Part shown: positions 1 to 10,743 of the stretch, one piece after another | Layout of the letters: the number at the start of each line of letters is the position of its first letter | Position numbering within the stretch: position 1 is the stretch's first letter | DNA from: Pseudochelatococcus lubricantis | GTDB lineage: Bacteria > Pseudomonadota > Alphaproteobacteria > Rhizobiales > Beijerinckiaceae | Direction of reading: 5' to 3' | NCBI RefSeq assembly: GCF_042432495.1 | Contig: NZ_JBHLXC010000024.1 | Span: 124,001 to 188,000 of the forward strand | DNA: 64,000 nucleotides | Notes under the pieces: model-generated | Databases searched by the model: none | The model's input: the letters and a program-made list of their open reading frames with translations, nothing else | Told to the model about the DNA's origin: nothing | Translations under genes and position numbers: made by a program

Positions 1-110
1 CGAATGGCCCTGACGTGCTGGTTGGACGCGCTTTCGGAGCGGAAGCGCAGCGGCCGGACGGAAAGGCTGCTGCAACCCCCGCCCTTTCCTGAAGTGCAGA
101 TTCCATATGT

Positions 111-1508
111 TCAGACGTTCAGCAACAGATATTCGCGCTCCCAGGGGCTGATCACCTGCATGAACGTCTCGTACTCGGTGCGCTTCACCGCCGAATAGGT
201 GTTGACGAAGCTCTGGCCCAGCACGTCGATCAGCGGTTCGCATTCGCCAAGCTCGATCACCGCCTCCAGAATGCCGCGCGGCAGGTCGAAATCGAGATTG
301 TAGGCGGAGCCCGTCACCGGCTCGCCGGGCTGGAGGCCCGCCTCGATGCCGAGATAGCCGCAGGCGAGCGTCGCGGCGATGGCGAGATAGGGATTGGCGT
401 CGGAGGACGGCACGCGGTTTTCGACGCGCCGCGCAGCGGCGTCCGAAGGCGGCACGCGCAGGCCCGTGGTGCGGTTGTCGTAGCCCCAGCGCACATTGAT
501 GGGCGCGGTGGAGTTGCGCGTCAGCCGCCGGTAGGAGTTGACGTAAGGCGCCAGCATCGACATGGCGGCGGGCAGATAGGTCTGCAGGCCGGCGATGAAG
601 GAGAAGAACGCGGGCGACGGCGAATCGTCCTCGTTGGAGAACAGGTTGCGGCCGGTCTTCGTATCCACGACGGAGGTGTGGATATGCATGGCCGAGCCCG
701 GCTGGCGGGCGATGGGCTTGGCCATGAAGGTGGCGTACATGTCGTGCTGCAGCGCGGCCTCGCGGATGGTGCGCTTGAAGAGGAACACCTGGTCGGCGAG
801 ATCGATGGGATCGCCGTGGCGCAGGTTGATTTCCATCTGCCCGGCGCCTTCCTCGTGGATGAGCGCGTCGATGGCCAGGCCCTGTGCCTCCGAATAGTCG
901 TAGATGTCCTCGAACAGGTCGTCGAACTCGTTGACGGCGGCGATGGAATAGGCCTGCCGGCCGATCTCCGCCCGGCCCGAGCGGCCGATCGGCGGCTCCA
1001 GCGGATAGTCGGGGTCGGTATTGCGCTTGACGAGATAGAACTCGATCTCCGGCGCGACCACGGGCTCCCAGCCGTTGCGGCGGAAAAGCTCGACCACGCG
1101 GCGCAGCACCTGCCGCGGCGCGTTCTCCTGCGCGCGGCCGTCACGGTGGAAGGCGTCGAGGATGACCTGCGCCGTGGGGTCGGAGGCCCACGGCACCGCC
1201 GTCAGCGTGGAGAGGTCCGGCCGCAGGACGAGATCGCCGTCGGCGGGCATCTCGCGCTGGAGCACCTCCTCCGGATAGTCGCCGGCGATGGTCTGGTAGA
1301 AGATCGCCCCCGGCAGGCTCATCACCGGATTGCCGAGAAACTTTTCGGACGGCATCACCTTGCCGCGCGCGACGCCGGCCTGGTTGGCGACGAAGCACTC
1401 GATCTCCTCGATGCCGGCGCGCGCCATGAAATCGCGCGCGTCGTCGATATCGACCGCGCCGCGCCGGCTGCGCAAACTCTTCTTCTGGGCTGTTTTCTTC
1501 CTGGTCAT
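111..1508 (-). CDS. Glutamine synthetase family protein, PuuA/gamma-glutamylpolyamine synthetase-like
   Basis: Predicted cytoplasmic ATP-dependent ligase of 465 residues that joins glutamate to an amine. The glutamine synthetase fold is recognisable from APEIEF (152-157), the metal/glutamate segment EGAGQMEIN (220-228), the ATP-site GSAMHIHTSV with His275 and His277, NRTTGLRVP (345-353), and RVENRVPSSD (361-370) followed by ANPYL. The long basic N-terminus and lack of the usual GlnA adenylylation-loop context fit the PuuA-type group rather than housekeeping GlnA. It is divergent from polyamine-type transporter genes starting at 1721, which supports a role in putrescine or other amine use (inference). 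The start is ATG at 1508, and a second in-frame Met lies at residue 28. The exact amine substrate cannot be read from sequence. Confidence 0.85.
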   Translation of the reverse strand: MTRKKTAQKKSLRSRRGAVDIDDARDFMARAGIEEIECFVANQAGVARGKVMPSEKFLGNPVMSLPGAIFYQTIAGDYPEEVLQREMPADGDLVLRPDLSTLTAVPWASDPTAQVILDAFHRDGRAQENAPRQVLRRVVELFRRNGWEPVVAPEIEFYLVKRNTDPDYPLEPPIGRSGRAEIGRQAYSIAAVNEFDDLFEDIYDYSEAQGLAIDALIHEEGAGQMEINLRHGDPIDLADQVFLFKRTIREAALQHDMYATFMAKPIARQPGSAMHIHTSVVDTKTGRNLFSNEDDSPSPAFFSFIAGLQTYLPAAMSMLAPYVNSYRRLTRNSTAPINVRWGYDNRTTGLRVPPSDAAARRVENRVPSSDANPYLAIAATLACGYLGIEAGLQPGEPVTGSAYNLDFDLPRGILEAVIELGECEPLIDVLGQSFVNTYSAVKRTEYETFMQVISPWEREYLLLNV

Positions 1509-1720
1509 CCATCACCCGTTCGATCTGCCGCAGGCAGTAATCGCCGAGACGCCGCATCTGTCAATCATCTGACATCAAATCCCCGGATCGTGGTCCGGCA
1601 GGATGGGGAAAAGCGAAGGCGCTTGCGGCGGCTCCGCGTGGCCGCTAACGTTTTTTCCGCAACAAGGCGAGGGGAGCACGGGGCGTATGTCCGTGCCCGG
1701 AACTCAGGATTGGCGCGTCT
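1509..1720. promoter_or_regulatory. Divergent intergenic region between the GS-like gene and potG-like gene
   Basis: This 212-bp spacer must hold the promoters for both divergent units. A GC-rich inverted repeat (about 1628-1645) followed by TAACGTTTTTT reads like a terminator in the plus direction. No plus-strand gene lies upstream of it, so it could be a leader attenuator or coincidence. No clear operator was recognised. Confidence 0.3.
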
Positions 1721-2917
1721 ATGACCGAGGCTCGGACTGAAGCTCGAACAGAAGCACGCAAACGCGATTCGCTGGCGATCGGCGCGGTTCGCCGCGACTT
1801 CGCGCCGTGGCTCGACCCGCAAGCGAAGCCCCTGATCCGCTTCGATCAGGTGACCAAGCGCTTCGGCGATTTCGTAGCTGTGGATAACCTCACCCTTCAC
1901 ATCTACGAGCGCGAGTTCTTCTGTCTGCTCGGACCGTCGGGCTGCGGCAAGACGACACTGATGCGCATGCTCGCCGGCTTCGAGGAGCCGACGCAGGGCA
2001 AGATCGTTCTCGGCGACCAGGTGGTGAGCGGCATCCCGCCCCACCGCCGGCCCGTCAACATGATGTTCCAGTCCTACGCGCTCTTCCCGCACATGAACGT
2101 GGAGAAGAACATCGCCTTCGGGCTGGTGCAGGACGGCCTGCCGAAGCAGGAGATCGCCGACCGGGTGGCGGAAATCCTGCGCCTCGTGCAGCTCACGCCC
2201 TTCGCGCGGCGCAAGCCGGACCAGCTCTCCGGCGGCCAGCGGCAGCGCGTGGCGCTGGCGCGCGCGCTCGTGAAGCGGCCCAAGGTGCTGCTGCTCGACG
2301 AGCCGCTCGGCGCGCTGGACAAGAAACTGCGCGAGGAAACGCAGTTCGAGCTGATGGACCTGCAGGTGAACCTCGGCATGACCTTCCTCGTCGTCACCCA
2401 CGACCAGGAAGAGGCCATGACCATGGCCGACCGCATCGCGGTGATGGACAGGGGCACCATCAGGCAGATCGCGCCGCCCGGGCAGGTCTATGAGCAGCCG
2501 GCGAGCCGCTACGTGGCGGAGTTCATCGGCGACGTGAACATCATCGAGGGCAGGATCGCCGCGAGCGACGCCGGGCGGCTGCGCATCACGCGCACGGACG
2601 GCGAGGGCGAACTGGCGATCGAGGCGCCGCCCGGCGTGGCGACGCAGACGGGGCAGGAAATAGCCGTGGCGCTGCGGCCCGAAAAGCTGGTGCTGCACCG
2701 CGAGCCCCCGGCCGGCGCGCAGAACCTGCTGTCGGGCGAAATCTGGGATATCGGCTATCTGGGCGACTGGACGATCTATCTGGTGAAGCTCGCCAGCGGC
2801 CAGATCGTGCGCGTGTCGCGCGCCAACGCCAGCCGCTTCGTCGAACAGCCGCTGACCTGGGACGACAAGGTGCACATCACCTTCGCGCCCGAGGCCGGCG
2901 TGCTGCTGACGCAATAG
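1721..2917 (+). CDS. potG: Spermidine/putrescine-type ABC transporter ATP-binding protein
   Basis: ATPase subunit (398 residues) of a PotFGHI/PotABCD-type importer, energising amine uptake at the inner membrane. Walker A GPSGCGKTT is at 71-79, Q-loop Gln117 in MMFQSYA, signature LSGGQRQR at 169-176, Walker B VLLLDEP at 189-195 and the H-loop His227. The C-terminal third (about 270-395) matches the TOBE regulatory region of this family. The N-terminus is extended by about 38 residues and begins with three tandem TEAR units encoded with different codons. The next gene starts 15 bp downstream, and the permeases follow in the same operon. No periplasmic binding protein gene is adjacent. The symbol reflects the family; substrate specificity is inferred from the divergent PuuA-like gene. 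Confidence 0.88.
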   Translation: MTEARTEARTEARKRDSLAIGAVRRDFAPWLDPQAKPLIRFDQVTKRFGDFVAVDNLTLHIYEREFFCLLGPSGCGKTTLMRMLAGFEEPTQGKIVLGDQVVSGIPPHRRPVNMMFQSYALFPHMNVEKNIAFGLVQDGLPKQEIADRVAEILRLVQLTPFARRKPDQLSGGQRQRVALARALVKRPKVLLLDEPLGALDKKLREETQFELMDLQVNLGMTFLVVTHDQEEAMTMADRIAVMDRGTIRQIAPPGQVYEQPASRYVAEFIGDVNIIEGRIAASDAGRLRITRTDGEGELAIEAPPGVATQTGQEIAVALRPEKLVLHREPPAGAQNLLSGEIWDIGYLGDWTIYLVKLASGQIVRVSRANASRFVEQPLTWDDKVHITFAPEAGVLLTQ

Positions 2918-2932
2918 GCGGGGAGCGCCGGC

Positions 2933-3889
2933 ATGAGCGACAACGCCCTTCCCGCCACGCAGACGCCGGAGACGGCGCCCTTTTCGCGGACACCGCGCCT
3001 GCTGCGCGCGGTGGTGCCCGCCCTGCCATTCCTGTGGCTGCTGATCTTCTTCCTCACGCCGTTCGCCATCGTGTTCAGGATGTCACTGTCGCAGCCGGCG
3101 ACGGCGCAGCCGCCCTATACGCCCGTGATCGACTGGGCGCAGGGGCTCGCCGGGCTGTGGGCGGCGCTGGGCGAACTCAACATCGACAACTTCCTGCTGC
3201 TCGCGGACGACTATCTCTATGTCGCCTCGGCGTTCTCGTCGCTGCGGATGGCGGCGGTCTCGACGCTGCTGCTGCTCCTGATCGGCTTCCCCATGGCCTA
3301 TGCCATGGCCAAGGCGCCGGAAAACCGCCGGCCTGTGCTGCTGGTGCTCGTCATCCTGCCGTTCTGGACGAGCTTCCTGATCCGCGTCTATGCCTGGATC
3401 GGCATCCTGAAGCCCGAAGGGCTGCTCAACACGGTGTTGATCAGCCTCGGGCTGATCGACCAGCCGCTGCAGATCGTGAATACTGACATCGCCATCTTCA
3501 TCGGCGTGGTCTACTGCTACCTGCCCTTCATGGTGCTGCCGCTCTACGCGACGCTCGAAAAGATGGACTGGACGCTGATCGAGGCGGCGCAAGACCTGGG
3601 CTGCCCGCCGTGGCGGGCCTTCTGGCGCATCACCGTGCCGCTGGCGCTGCCCGGCATCGCCGCCGGCGCCCTGCTGTGCTTCATCCCCATCGTCGGCGAA
3701 TACGTGATCCCCGAACTGCTCGGCGGCCCGGACTCGCTGATGATCGGCAAGACGCTGTCGGACGAGTTCTTCAAGAACCGCGACTGGCCGCTGGCATCGG
3801 CCGTGGCGGTGGTGCTGCTGATCATCGTCGTCGGCCCGGTGATGGTCTACCGCGAGCTTGAAACCCGCAGGCTGGAGAAGGCCCGATGA
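2933..3889 (+). CDS. potH: Polyamine-type ABC transporter permease, PotH-like
   Basis: Inner-membrane permease of 318 residues with about six hydrophobic segments, the first (about residues 30-55) ending in FRMSLSQPA. The cytoplasmic EAA loop that docks on the ATPase is EAAQDLGCPPWRAFWRITVPLALPG (split here only by my reading) near residues 215-240. The conserved stretch after it, IPIVGEYVIPELLGG, is typical of the PotB/PotH family. ATG at 2933 follows a GGGGAG ribosome-binding site. Its stop overlaps the potI start by four bases (ATGA), implying translational coupling. It forms a heterodimeric channel with the next gene product. Confidence 0.87.
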   Translation: MSDNALPATQTPETAPFSRTPRLLRAVVPALPFLWLLIFFLTPFAIVFRMSLSQPATAQPPYTPVIDWAQGLAGLWAALGELNIDNFLLLADDYLYVASAFSSLRMAAVSTLLLLLIGFPMAYAMAKAPENRRPVLLVLVILPFWTSFLIRVYAWIGILKPEGLLNTVLISLGLIDQPLQIVNTDIAIFIGVVYCYLPFMVLPLYATLEKMDWTLIEAAQDLGCPPWRAFWRITVPLALPGIAAGALLCFIPIVGEYVIPELLGGPDSLMIGKTLSDEFFKNRDWPLASAVAVVLLIIVVGPVMVYRELETRRLEKAR

Positions 3890-4677
3890 CCCGCCGCTTC
3901 ACGCTGTTCGACACCACGGCGCTGACCTTCGGCTTCGCGTTCCTCTACGTGCCGTTGCTGGTGCTCATCGCCTATTCCTTCAACGACTCGCAGCTTCTCA
4001 ATGTCTGGGGCGGCTTCTCCACGCGCTGGTATGTGTCGCTCTGGCACAATGCGCCGCTGCTCACGGCGCTGCGCAACTCGCTCGCCATCGGGTTCCTCTC
4101 GGCGGCGATCGCAACCTTCTTCGGCACGCTCGCGGCGCTCGCGCTGGTGCGCTACACGCGCTTCTGGGGTCGGCCGCTGTTCACCGGCATGGTCTATGCG
4201 CCGATGGTGATGCCGGAAGTGGTCACGGGCCTGTCGCTGCTGCTGTTCTTCGTCTCGGTGGGCGCGGAACGCGGCTTCTGGACAGTGACGCTCGCGCATA
4301 CGACATTCACGATGTGCTACATCGCCGTCGTGGTGCAGTCGCGGCTGGTCGCCTTCGACAGGACGCTGGAGGAGGCCGCGCAGGACCTCGGTTGCCCGCC
4401 GGTGCGCACCTTCTTCACCATCACGCTGCCGCTGATCGCGCCTTCCGTCGCGGCCGGCTTCCTGCTCGCCTTCACCCTGTCGCTCGACGACGTGGTGATC
4501 GCGAGCTTCGTCACCGGCCCCGGCACCTCGACGCTGCCCATCGAGATTTTCAACAGGGCGCGCCGCGGCCTCTCGCCGGAGATCAACGCGCTGTCGTCGC
4601 TGATGCTGCTGGTGGTGACGGTGGTGGTGGTAGGGTCGTCGCTGGTGACGAAGCGGGCGGCGTTGCCGACACGGTAA
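3886..4677 (+). CDS. potI: Polyamine-type ABC transporter permease, PotI-like
   Basis: Second permease (263 residues), slightly shorter than PotH as usual for PotC/PotI. It opens with a transmembrane segment containing FAFLYVPLLVLIAYSFN, has an EAA loop EEAAQDLGCPPVRTFFTITLP, and the family hallmark LSLDDVVIASFVTGPGT near residue 200. It overlaps potH by ATGA. The transport operon appears to end here: 81 bp separate it from the next gene, which belongs to a different (family 5) system. The usual potF/potD substrate-binding gene is not found on either side, so the binding protein must be encoded elsewhere or the cluster has lost it. Confidence 0.87.
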   Translation: MTRRFTLFDTTALTFGFAFLYVPLLVLIAYSFNDSQLLNVWGGFSTRWYVSLWHNAPLLTALRNSLAIGFLSAAIATFFGTLAALALVRYTRFWGRPLFTGMVYAPMVMPEVVTGLSLLLFFVSVGAERGFWTVTLAHTTFTMCYIAVVVQSRLVAFDRTLEEAAQDLGCPPVRTFFTITLPLIAPSVAAGFLLAFTLSLDDVVIASFVTGPGTSTLPIEIFNRARRGLSPEINALSSLMLLVVTVVVVGSSLVTKRAALPTR

Positions 4678-4758
4678 GGTTGCGGGCTGCCCGCAAGCTT
4701 GACGAAATGTTAATGCGATTCATCTCCTATTGGACGTTACACTGACGCGGTTCGATTC

Positions 4759-6732
4759 GTGTCATCGCCTTTCGGGAGATCGCTCTTGGTTCGCCGTATT
4801 CGCCCCCGTTCGCCGGATGAGCCTTCCGTCGAGGCGTTGCGCCGCGCCACAACCCTCGCCACGCGCCGCGACCTGCTCGGCCTCGCGGGCGGCATCGCCG
4901 GCGCGGCGCTCGCCGCGCGCCTGCTGCCGGCCGCGGCGATGGCGCAGGAGAGCGCGCCTCCGGCCGGCGATGCGTATGAGGCGCACGGCCTTTCCGCGTT
5001 CGGCGACCTGCAGTTGCCGAAGGATTTTCCGCACTTTCCCTACGTGAATCCGGACGCGCCGGTGGGCGGCAAGATCGTGATGCGGGTCACGCAGGGCAGC
5101 TTCGACACCTTCAACACACTGAACGCCTTCGTGCTGCAGGGCGACGCTGCGGCCGGCATGAGCGCGACGTTCGACTCGCTGATGGCCGGCTCGGGCGACG
5201 AGCCGGACGCTGTCTACGGCCTGGTGGCGCAATCGGTGCAGGCAAGCGCCGACCGGCGCACCTATCGCTTCCGGCTGCGCCCCGAGGCGCGCTTCCACGA
5301 CGGCACGCGGTTGACCGCGGCGGACGTCGCCTTCTCCTTCGATATCCTGAAGGAGAAAGGCCATCCGTCCTACCGCGCCATCCTGGCGGAGGCCGAGCGG
5401 GCGGTGGCGGAGGCGGATGACGTCGTCACCTTCCACCTCTCAGAACGGCGCGGGCGCGACCTGCATCTCATTGTCGCCAGCCTGCCGATCTTCTCGAAGG
5501 CGTACTGGAGCACGCGCGATTTCGCCGCCTCCACGCTGGAGCCGCCGCTGGGCTCGGGCGCCTACAAGGTGGGGCGGTTCGAGGTGGGGCGCTTCATCGA
5601 GTTCGACCGCGTGGACGACTACTGGGCGCGCGATCTCAACGTCAATGTCGGGCAGAACAGGTTCCGGCACGTGCGCTACGAGTATTTCCGCGACGAGCAG
5701 GTGATGTTCGAGGCGTTCAAGTCCGGCATCATCAACTTTCACGAGGAATATACCGCGAGCCTGTGGGCGAACGGCTACGACTTTGCCGCCTTCCGCGAGG
5801 GCCGCGTGAAGCGCGAGAAGATCGAGACCGCCGCCGCGCCCAACGTGCAGGGCTGGTACTTCAACACGCGCCGCGAGAAGTTCGCCGATCCGCGCGTGCG
5901 CGAGGCCATCGGGCTGGCGTTCGATTTCGAATGGACCAACGCCAAGATCATGTACGGCGCCTACCGGCGCACGACGTCGTTCTTCGAGCACACGCCCCTG
6001 AAGGCGGAGGGCCTGCCCGCGCCGGAAGAGCTGGCGCTACTGGAGCCGTTTCGCGGCAAGGTGCCGGACGAGGTGTTCGGCGAGCCGTTCGTGCCGCCCG
6101 TCTCCGACGGTTCCGGCAACGACCGCAACATGCTGCGCCGCGCCTTCGCGCTGCTGACGGAAGCAGGGCTGAAACGCGAGGGCGACACGCTGCGCCTGCC
6201 GGACGGCAAGCCGTTCGAGATCGAATTCCTCGATTCCGGCACGCGGCTGCAACCGCACACGCAACCGTTCCAGGGCAACCTGCGCCGGCTCGGCATCACG
6301 GCGACGTCGCGCATCGTCGATCCGTCGCAGTATCAGGAGCGGCTGCGCAAATACGACTACGACGTCGTCAGCGTGGCGCGGCAGGGCAGCCTGACGCCGG
6401 GGGCGGAACTGCGGGTGTTCTACGGCTCCGAAGCCGCCAGGACACCGGGCGGGCTCAATCTCGCCGGCATCAACAGCCCGGCGGTCGATGCGCTGATCGA
6501 GCACATCATCCGCGCCGGGACGCGCGAGGAAATCAACGTCGGCGCCCGCGCCCTCGACCGCGTGCTGCGCGCCGGGCGCTACTGGGTGCCGATGTGGTTC
6601 CGGCCTGACGACTGGTATGCCTTCTGGGACATCTTCTCCCGCCCCGCGCAGTCGCCCCGCTACAGCTCGGGCGCGCCGGGCACGTGGTGGTTCGACGCCG
6701 AGAAAGCCGCACGCATCGGCTGGAAGGGCTAG
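4759..6732 (+). CDS. yejA: Family 5 extracellular solute-binding protein, YejA-like
   Basis: Periplasmic receptor (657 residues with this start) for the YejABEF oligopeptide importer; in enterobacteria this system takes up peptides and microcin C. A probable Tat signal is visible: TRRDLLGLAGG followed by a hydrophobic Ala/Gly/Leu stretch and an AMAQES cleavage region near residues 55-65. The mature part contains typical SBP_bac_5 features such as RLRPEARFHDGTRLTAADVAF and the C-terminal WYAFWDIFSRP segment found in YejA. The start used is GTG at 4759. A TTG at 4786 would still keep the twin-arginine signal. The permease gene starts 3 bp downstream of its stop. Confidence 0.85.
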   Translation: MSSPFGRSLLVRRIRPRSPDEPSVEALRRATTLATRRDLLGLAGGIAGAALAARLLPAAAMAQESAPPAGDAYEAHGLSAFGDLQLPKDFPHFPYVNPDAPVGGKIVMRVTQGSFDTFNTLNAFVLQGDAAAGMSATFDSLMAGSGDEPDAVYGLVAQSVQASADRRTYRFRLRPEARFHDGTRLTAADVAFSFDILKEKGHPSYRAILAEAERAVAEADDVVTFHLSERRGRDLHLIVASLPIFSKAYWSTRDFAASTLEPPLGSGAYKVGRFEVGRFIEFDRVDDYWARDLNVNVGQNRFRHVRYEYFRDEQVMFEAFKSGIINFHEEYTASLWANGYDFAAFREGRVKREKIETAAAPNVQGWYFNTRREKFADPRVREAIGLAFDFEWTNAKIMYGAYRRTTSFFEHTPLKAEGLPAPEELALLEPFRGKVPDEVFGEPFVPPVSDGSGNDRNMLRRAFALLTEAGLKREGDTLRLPDGKPFEIEFLDSGTRLQPHTQPFQGNLRRLGITATSRIVDPSQYQERLRKYDYDVVSVARQGSLTPGAELRVFYGSEAARTPGGLNLAGINSPAVDALIEHIIRAGTREEINVGARALDRVLRAGRYWVPMWFRPDDWYAFWDIFSRPAQSPRYSSGAPGTWWFDAEKAARIGWKG

Positions 6733-6735
6733 TCC

Positions 6736-7839
6736 ATGTTCGCCTATGTCGCGCGGCGCCTGCTGCTGATGATTCCCACCATCTTCGGCATCATGCTGAT
6801 TTCCTTCGTCATCGTGCAATTCGCCCCCGGCGGGCCGGTGGAGCGCATCATCGCGCAGATGCAGGGAGCGGACGGCGGCGCCACGGCGCGCATCGGCGGC
6901 GGGGGTGGCGGCGATCTGGGCGCGGCAGGCGGCGCCGCGGACGCGGGTTCCGGCGGGCGCTATCGCGGCGCGCAGGGGCTCGACCCCGCTTTCATCGCCC
7001 AGCTCGAAAAGCAGTTCGGCTTCGACAGGCCGGCGCACGAGCGCTTCATCAAGATGATGACGGACTACGCCACCTTCAACTTCGGCAAGAGCTACTTCCG
7101 CGACGTCTCTGTGCTGTCGCTGATCGGCGAGAAGCTGCCGGTGTCGATCACGCTCGGCCTGTGGATGACGCTGATCTCCTACGCTATCTCCATCCCGCTC
7201 GGCATCGCCAAGGCGGTGCGCGACGGTTCGAGGTTCGACGTGTGGACATCGGGCGTGGTCATCGTCGGCTACGCTATTCCCTCCTTCCTGTTCGCGATCC
7301 TGCTGATCGTGTTTTTCGCGGGCGGCTCGTTCTGGCAGATTTTCCCGCTGCGTGGCCTCACCTCCGAGAATTTCTCGGAGCTGTCGCTCGTCGGCAAGAT
7401 CGCCGACTACCTGTGGCACATCGCGCTGCCGATCTTCTCCATGGCGATCGGCGCGTTCGCGACGTCGACGCTGCTGACCAAGAACTCGTTTCTGGACGAA
7501 ATCCGCAAGCAGTACGTGCTCACCGCCCGCATGAAGGGCCTCACGGAACGGCAGGTGCTCTACGGCCACGTGTTCCGCAACGCCATGCTGATCGTCATCG
7601 CCGGTTTTCCGGGCGCGTTCATCGGCGCCTTCTTCGCCGGCTCGCTGCTGATCGAGACCATCTTCTCGCTGGACGGGCTGGGGCTGCTGTCGTTCGAGTC
7701 CATCGTCAACCGGGATTACCCGGTGGTGTTCGCCAGCCTGTTCATCTTCTCGCTGCTCGGACTCGTGGTGAACCTGCTGTCGGACCTCACCTACACATGG
7801 ATCGATCCGCGCATCGATTTCGAGACGCGGGAGGTCTGA
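6736..7839 (+). CDS. yejB: Peptide ABC transporter permease, YejB-like
   Basis: Inner-membrane permease, 367 residues. The first membrane helix contains LLLMIPTIFGIMLISFVIVQFAPGGP, the classic DppB/OppB/YejB N-terminus. A glycine-rich periplasmic loop of about 50 residues (runs of G and A, near 55-78) precedes QLEKQFGFDRPAHERF. The EAA-type loop TARMKGLTERQVLYGHVFRNAML sits around residues 255-277. It is followed after one base by yejE, so the yejA-B-E-F genes are co-transcribed. Residue composition of the glycine-rich loop is unusual but loops of this kind vary between YejB proteins. Confidence 0.88.
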   Translation: MFAYVARRLLLMIPTIFGIMLISFVIVQFAPGGPVERIIAQMQGADGGATARIGGGGGGDLGAAGGAADAGSGGRYRGAQGLDPAFIAQLEKQFGFDRPAHERFIKMMTDYATFNFGKSYFRDVSVLSLIGEKLPVSITLGLWMTLISYAISIPLGIAKAVRDGSRFDVWTSGVVIVGYAIPSFLFAILLIVFFAGGSFWQIFPLRGLTSENFSELSLVGKIADYLWHIALPIFSMAIGAFATSTLLTKNSFLDEIRKQYVLTARMKGLTERQVLYGHVFRNAMLIVIAGFPGAFIGAFFAGSLLIETIFSLDGLGLLSFESIVNRDYPVVFASLFIFSLLGLVVNLLSDLTYTWIDPRIDFETREV

Positions 7840-7840
7840 G

Positions 7841-8962
7841 ATGACGGACGCCGCAGCCATCGCCGCCGCGCCGCCCCTGCCCGAAAAGGGATGGCTGCGG
7901 CTGTCGCCGCTCAACCGCCGCCGGCTGCGCAACTTCCGCGCGCACAGGCGCGGTTTCTGGTCGCTGTGGATATTCCTGGCGCTGTTCTTCGTGACGCTGG
8001 GCGCGGAGTTCATCGCCAACGACCGGCCGCTGGTCGCCTCCTACAAGGGCGAAATCCTGTTTCCCGTGCTGGTGGACTATCCGGAAGAAAAATTCGGCGG
8101 CTTCCTCGCCCGCACGGACTACCGCGATCCGTTCATCGCCGACGAGATCAACGCGAACGGCTGGGCCCTCTGGCCGCCGGTCCGCTTCGCCTACAACACG
8201 CACAACCTCGCCATTCCGGTGCCGGCGCCCGCGCCGCCGACGTGGCTGCTGACGGACGAGCAATGCGGCGGCTCGTGCGCCGGCATCGAGTGGAACTGGC
8301 TCGGCACCGACGACCAGGGCCGCGACGTGCTGGCGCGCCTCATCTACGGCTTCCGCCTCTCGGTGCTGTTCGGGCTGATCCTGGCCGGCATCTCGTCGGT
8401 GATCGGCATCTTTACGGGCGCCGTTCAGGGCTATTTCGGCGGCTGGACGGACCTCGTGCTGCAGCGGATCATCGAGATCTGGAACTCGATCCCCTCGCTC
8501 TACCTGCTGATCATCGTCTCGTCGATCATCACGCCGGGCTTCTTCGTGCTGCTCGGCATCCTGCTGCTGTTCTCGTGGGTGGCGCTCGTCGGTGTCGTGC
8601 GGGCCGAGTTCCTGCGCGCACGCAACTTCGAATACGTGAACGCGGCGCGGGCGCTCGGCCTCTCCGACGCCACCATCATGTTCCGCCACCTGCTGCCCAA
8701 TGCCATGGTGGCGACGCTGACCTTCCTGCCCTTCGTGCTCAACGGTTCCATCACCACGCTGACCTCGCTCGACTTCCTCGGCTTCGGCCTGCCGCCGGGC
8801 TCGCCCTCGCTCGGGGAGCTGCTGGCGCAGGGCAAGGCGAACCTGCAGGCGCCCTGGCTTGGCCTCACGGGCTTCTTCGTCATCGCGCTGATGCTGTCGC
8901 TGCTGATCTTCATCGGCGAGGCGGTGCGCGACGCCTTCGATCCGCGCAAGACGTTCAACTGA
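7841..8962 (+). CDS. yejE: Peptide ABC transporter permease, YejE-like
   Basis: Second permease of the importer, 373 residues. The N-terminus LSPLNRRRLRNFRAHRRGFWSLWIF with a first membrane helix, then a large periplasmic region including WNWLGTDDQGRDVLARLIYGFRLS, is characteristic of YejE/DppC/OppC proteins. The EAA loop ARALGLSDATIMFRHLLPNAM lies near residues 268-290, followed by LTSLDFLGFGLPPGSPSLGELL. A short spacer with GGAG precedes yejF. Together with YejB it forms the channel. Confidence 0.88.
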   Translation: MTDAAAIAAAPPLPEKGWLRLSPLNRRRLRNFRAHRRGFWSLWIFLALFFVTLGAEFIANDRPLVASYKGEILFPVLVDYPEEKFGGFLARTDYRDPFIADEINANGWALWPPVRFAYNTHNLAIPVPAPAPPTWLLTDEQCGGSCAGIEWNWLGTDDQGRDVLARLIYGFRLSVLFGLILAGISSVIGIFTGAVQGYFGGWTDLVLQRIIEIWNSIPSLYLLIIVSSIITPGFFVLLGILLLFSWVALVGVVRAEFLRARNFEYVNAARALGLSDATIMFRHLLPNAMVATLTFLPFVLNGSITTLTSLDFLGFGLPPGSPSLGELLAQGKANLQAPWLGLTGFFVIALMLSLLIFIGEAVRDAFDPRKTFN

Positions 8963-8973
8963 AGGAGACAAGC

Positions 8974-10695
<1,722 letters not shown>

Positions 10696-10743
10696 GGCGG
10701 GCGAAGGGGGACGCCGCAAGGCCGCAGATCAGAGGGGAGCATC

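Noticed and set aside
1628..1656. Terminator-like hairpin with a T-run before potG
   Set aside because: The stem is only 5 bp with an 8-base loop and no plus-strand gene lies upstream.
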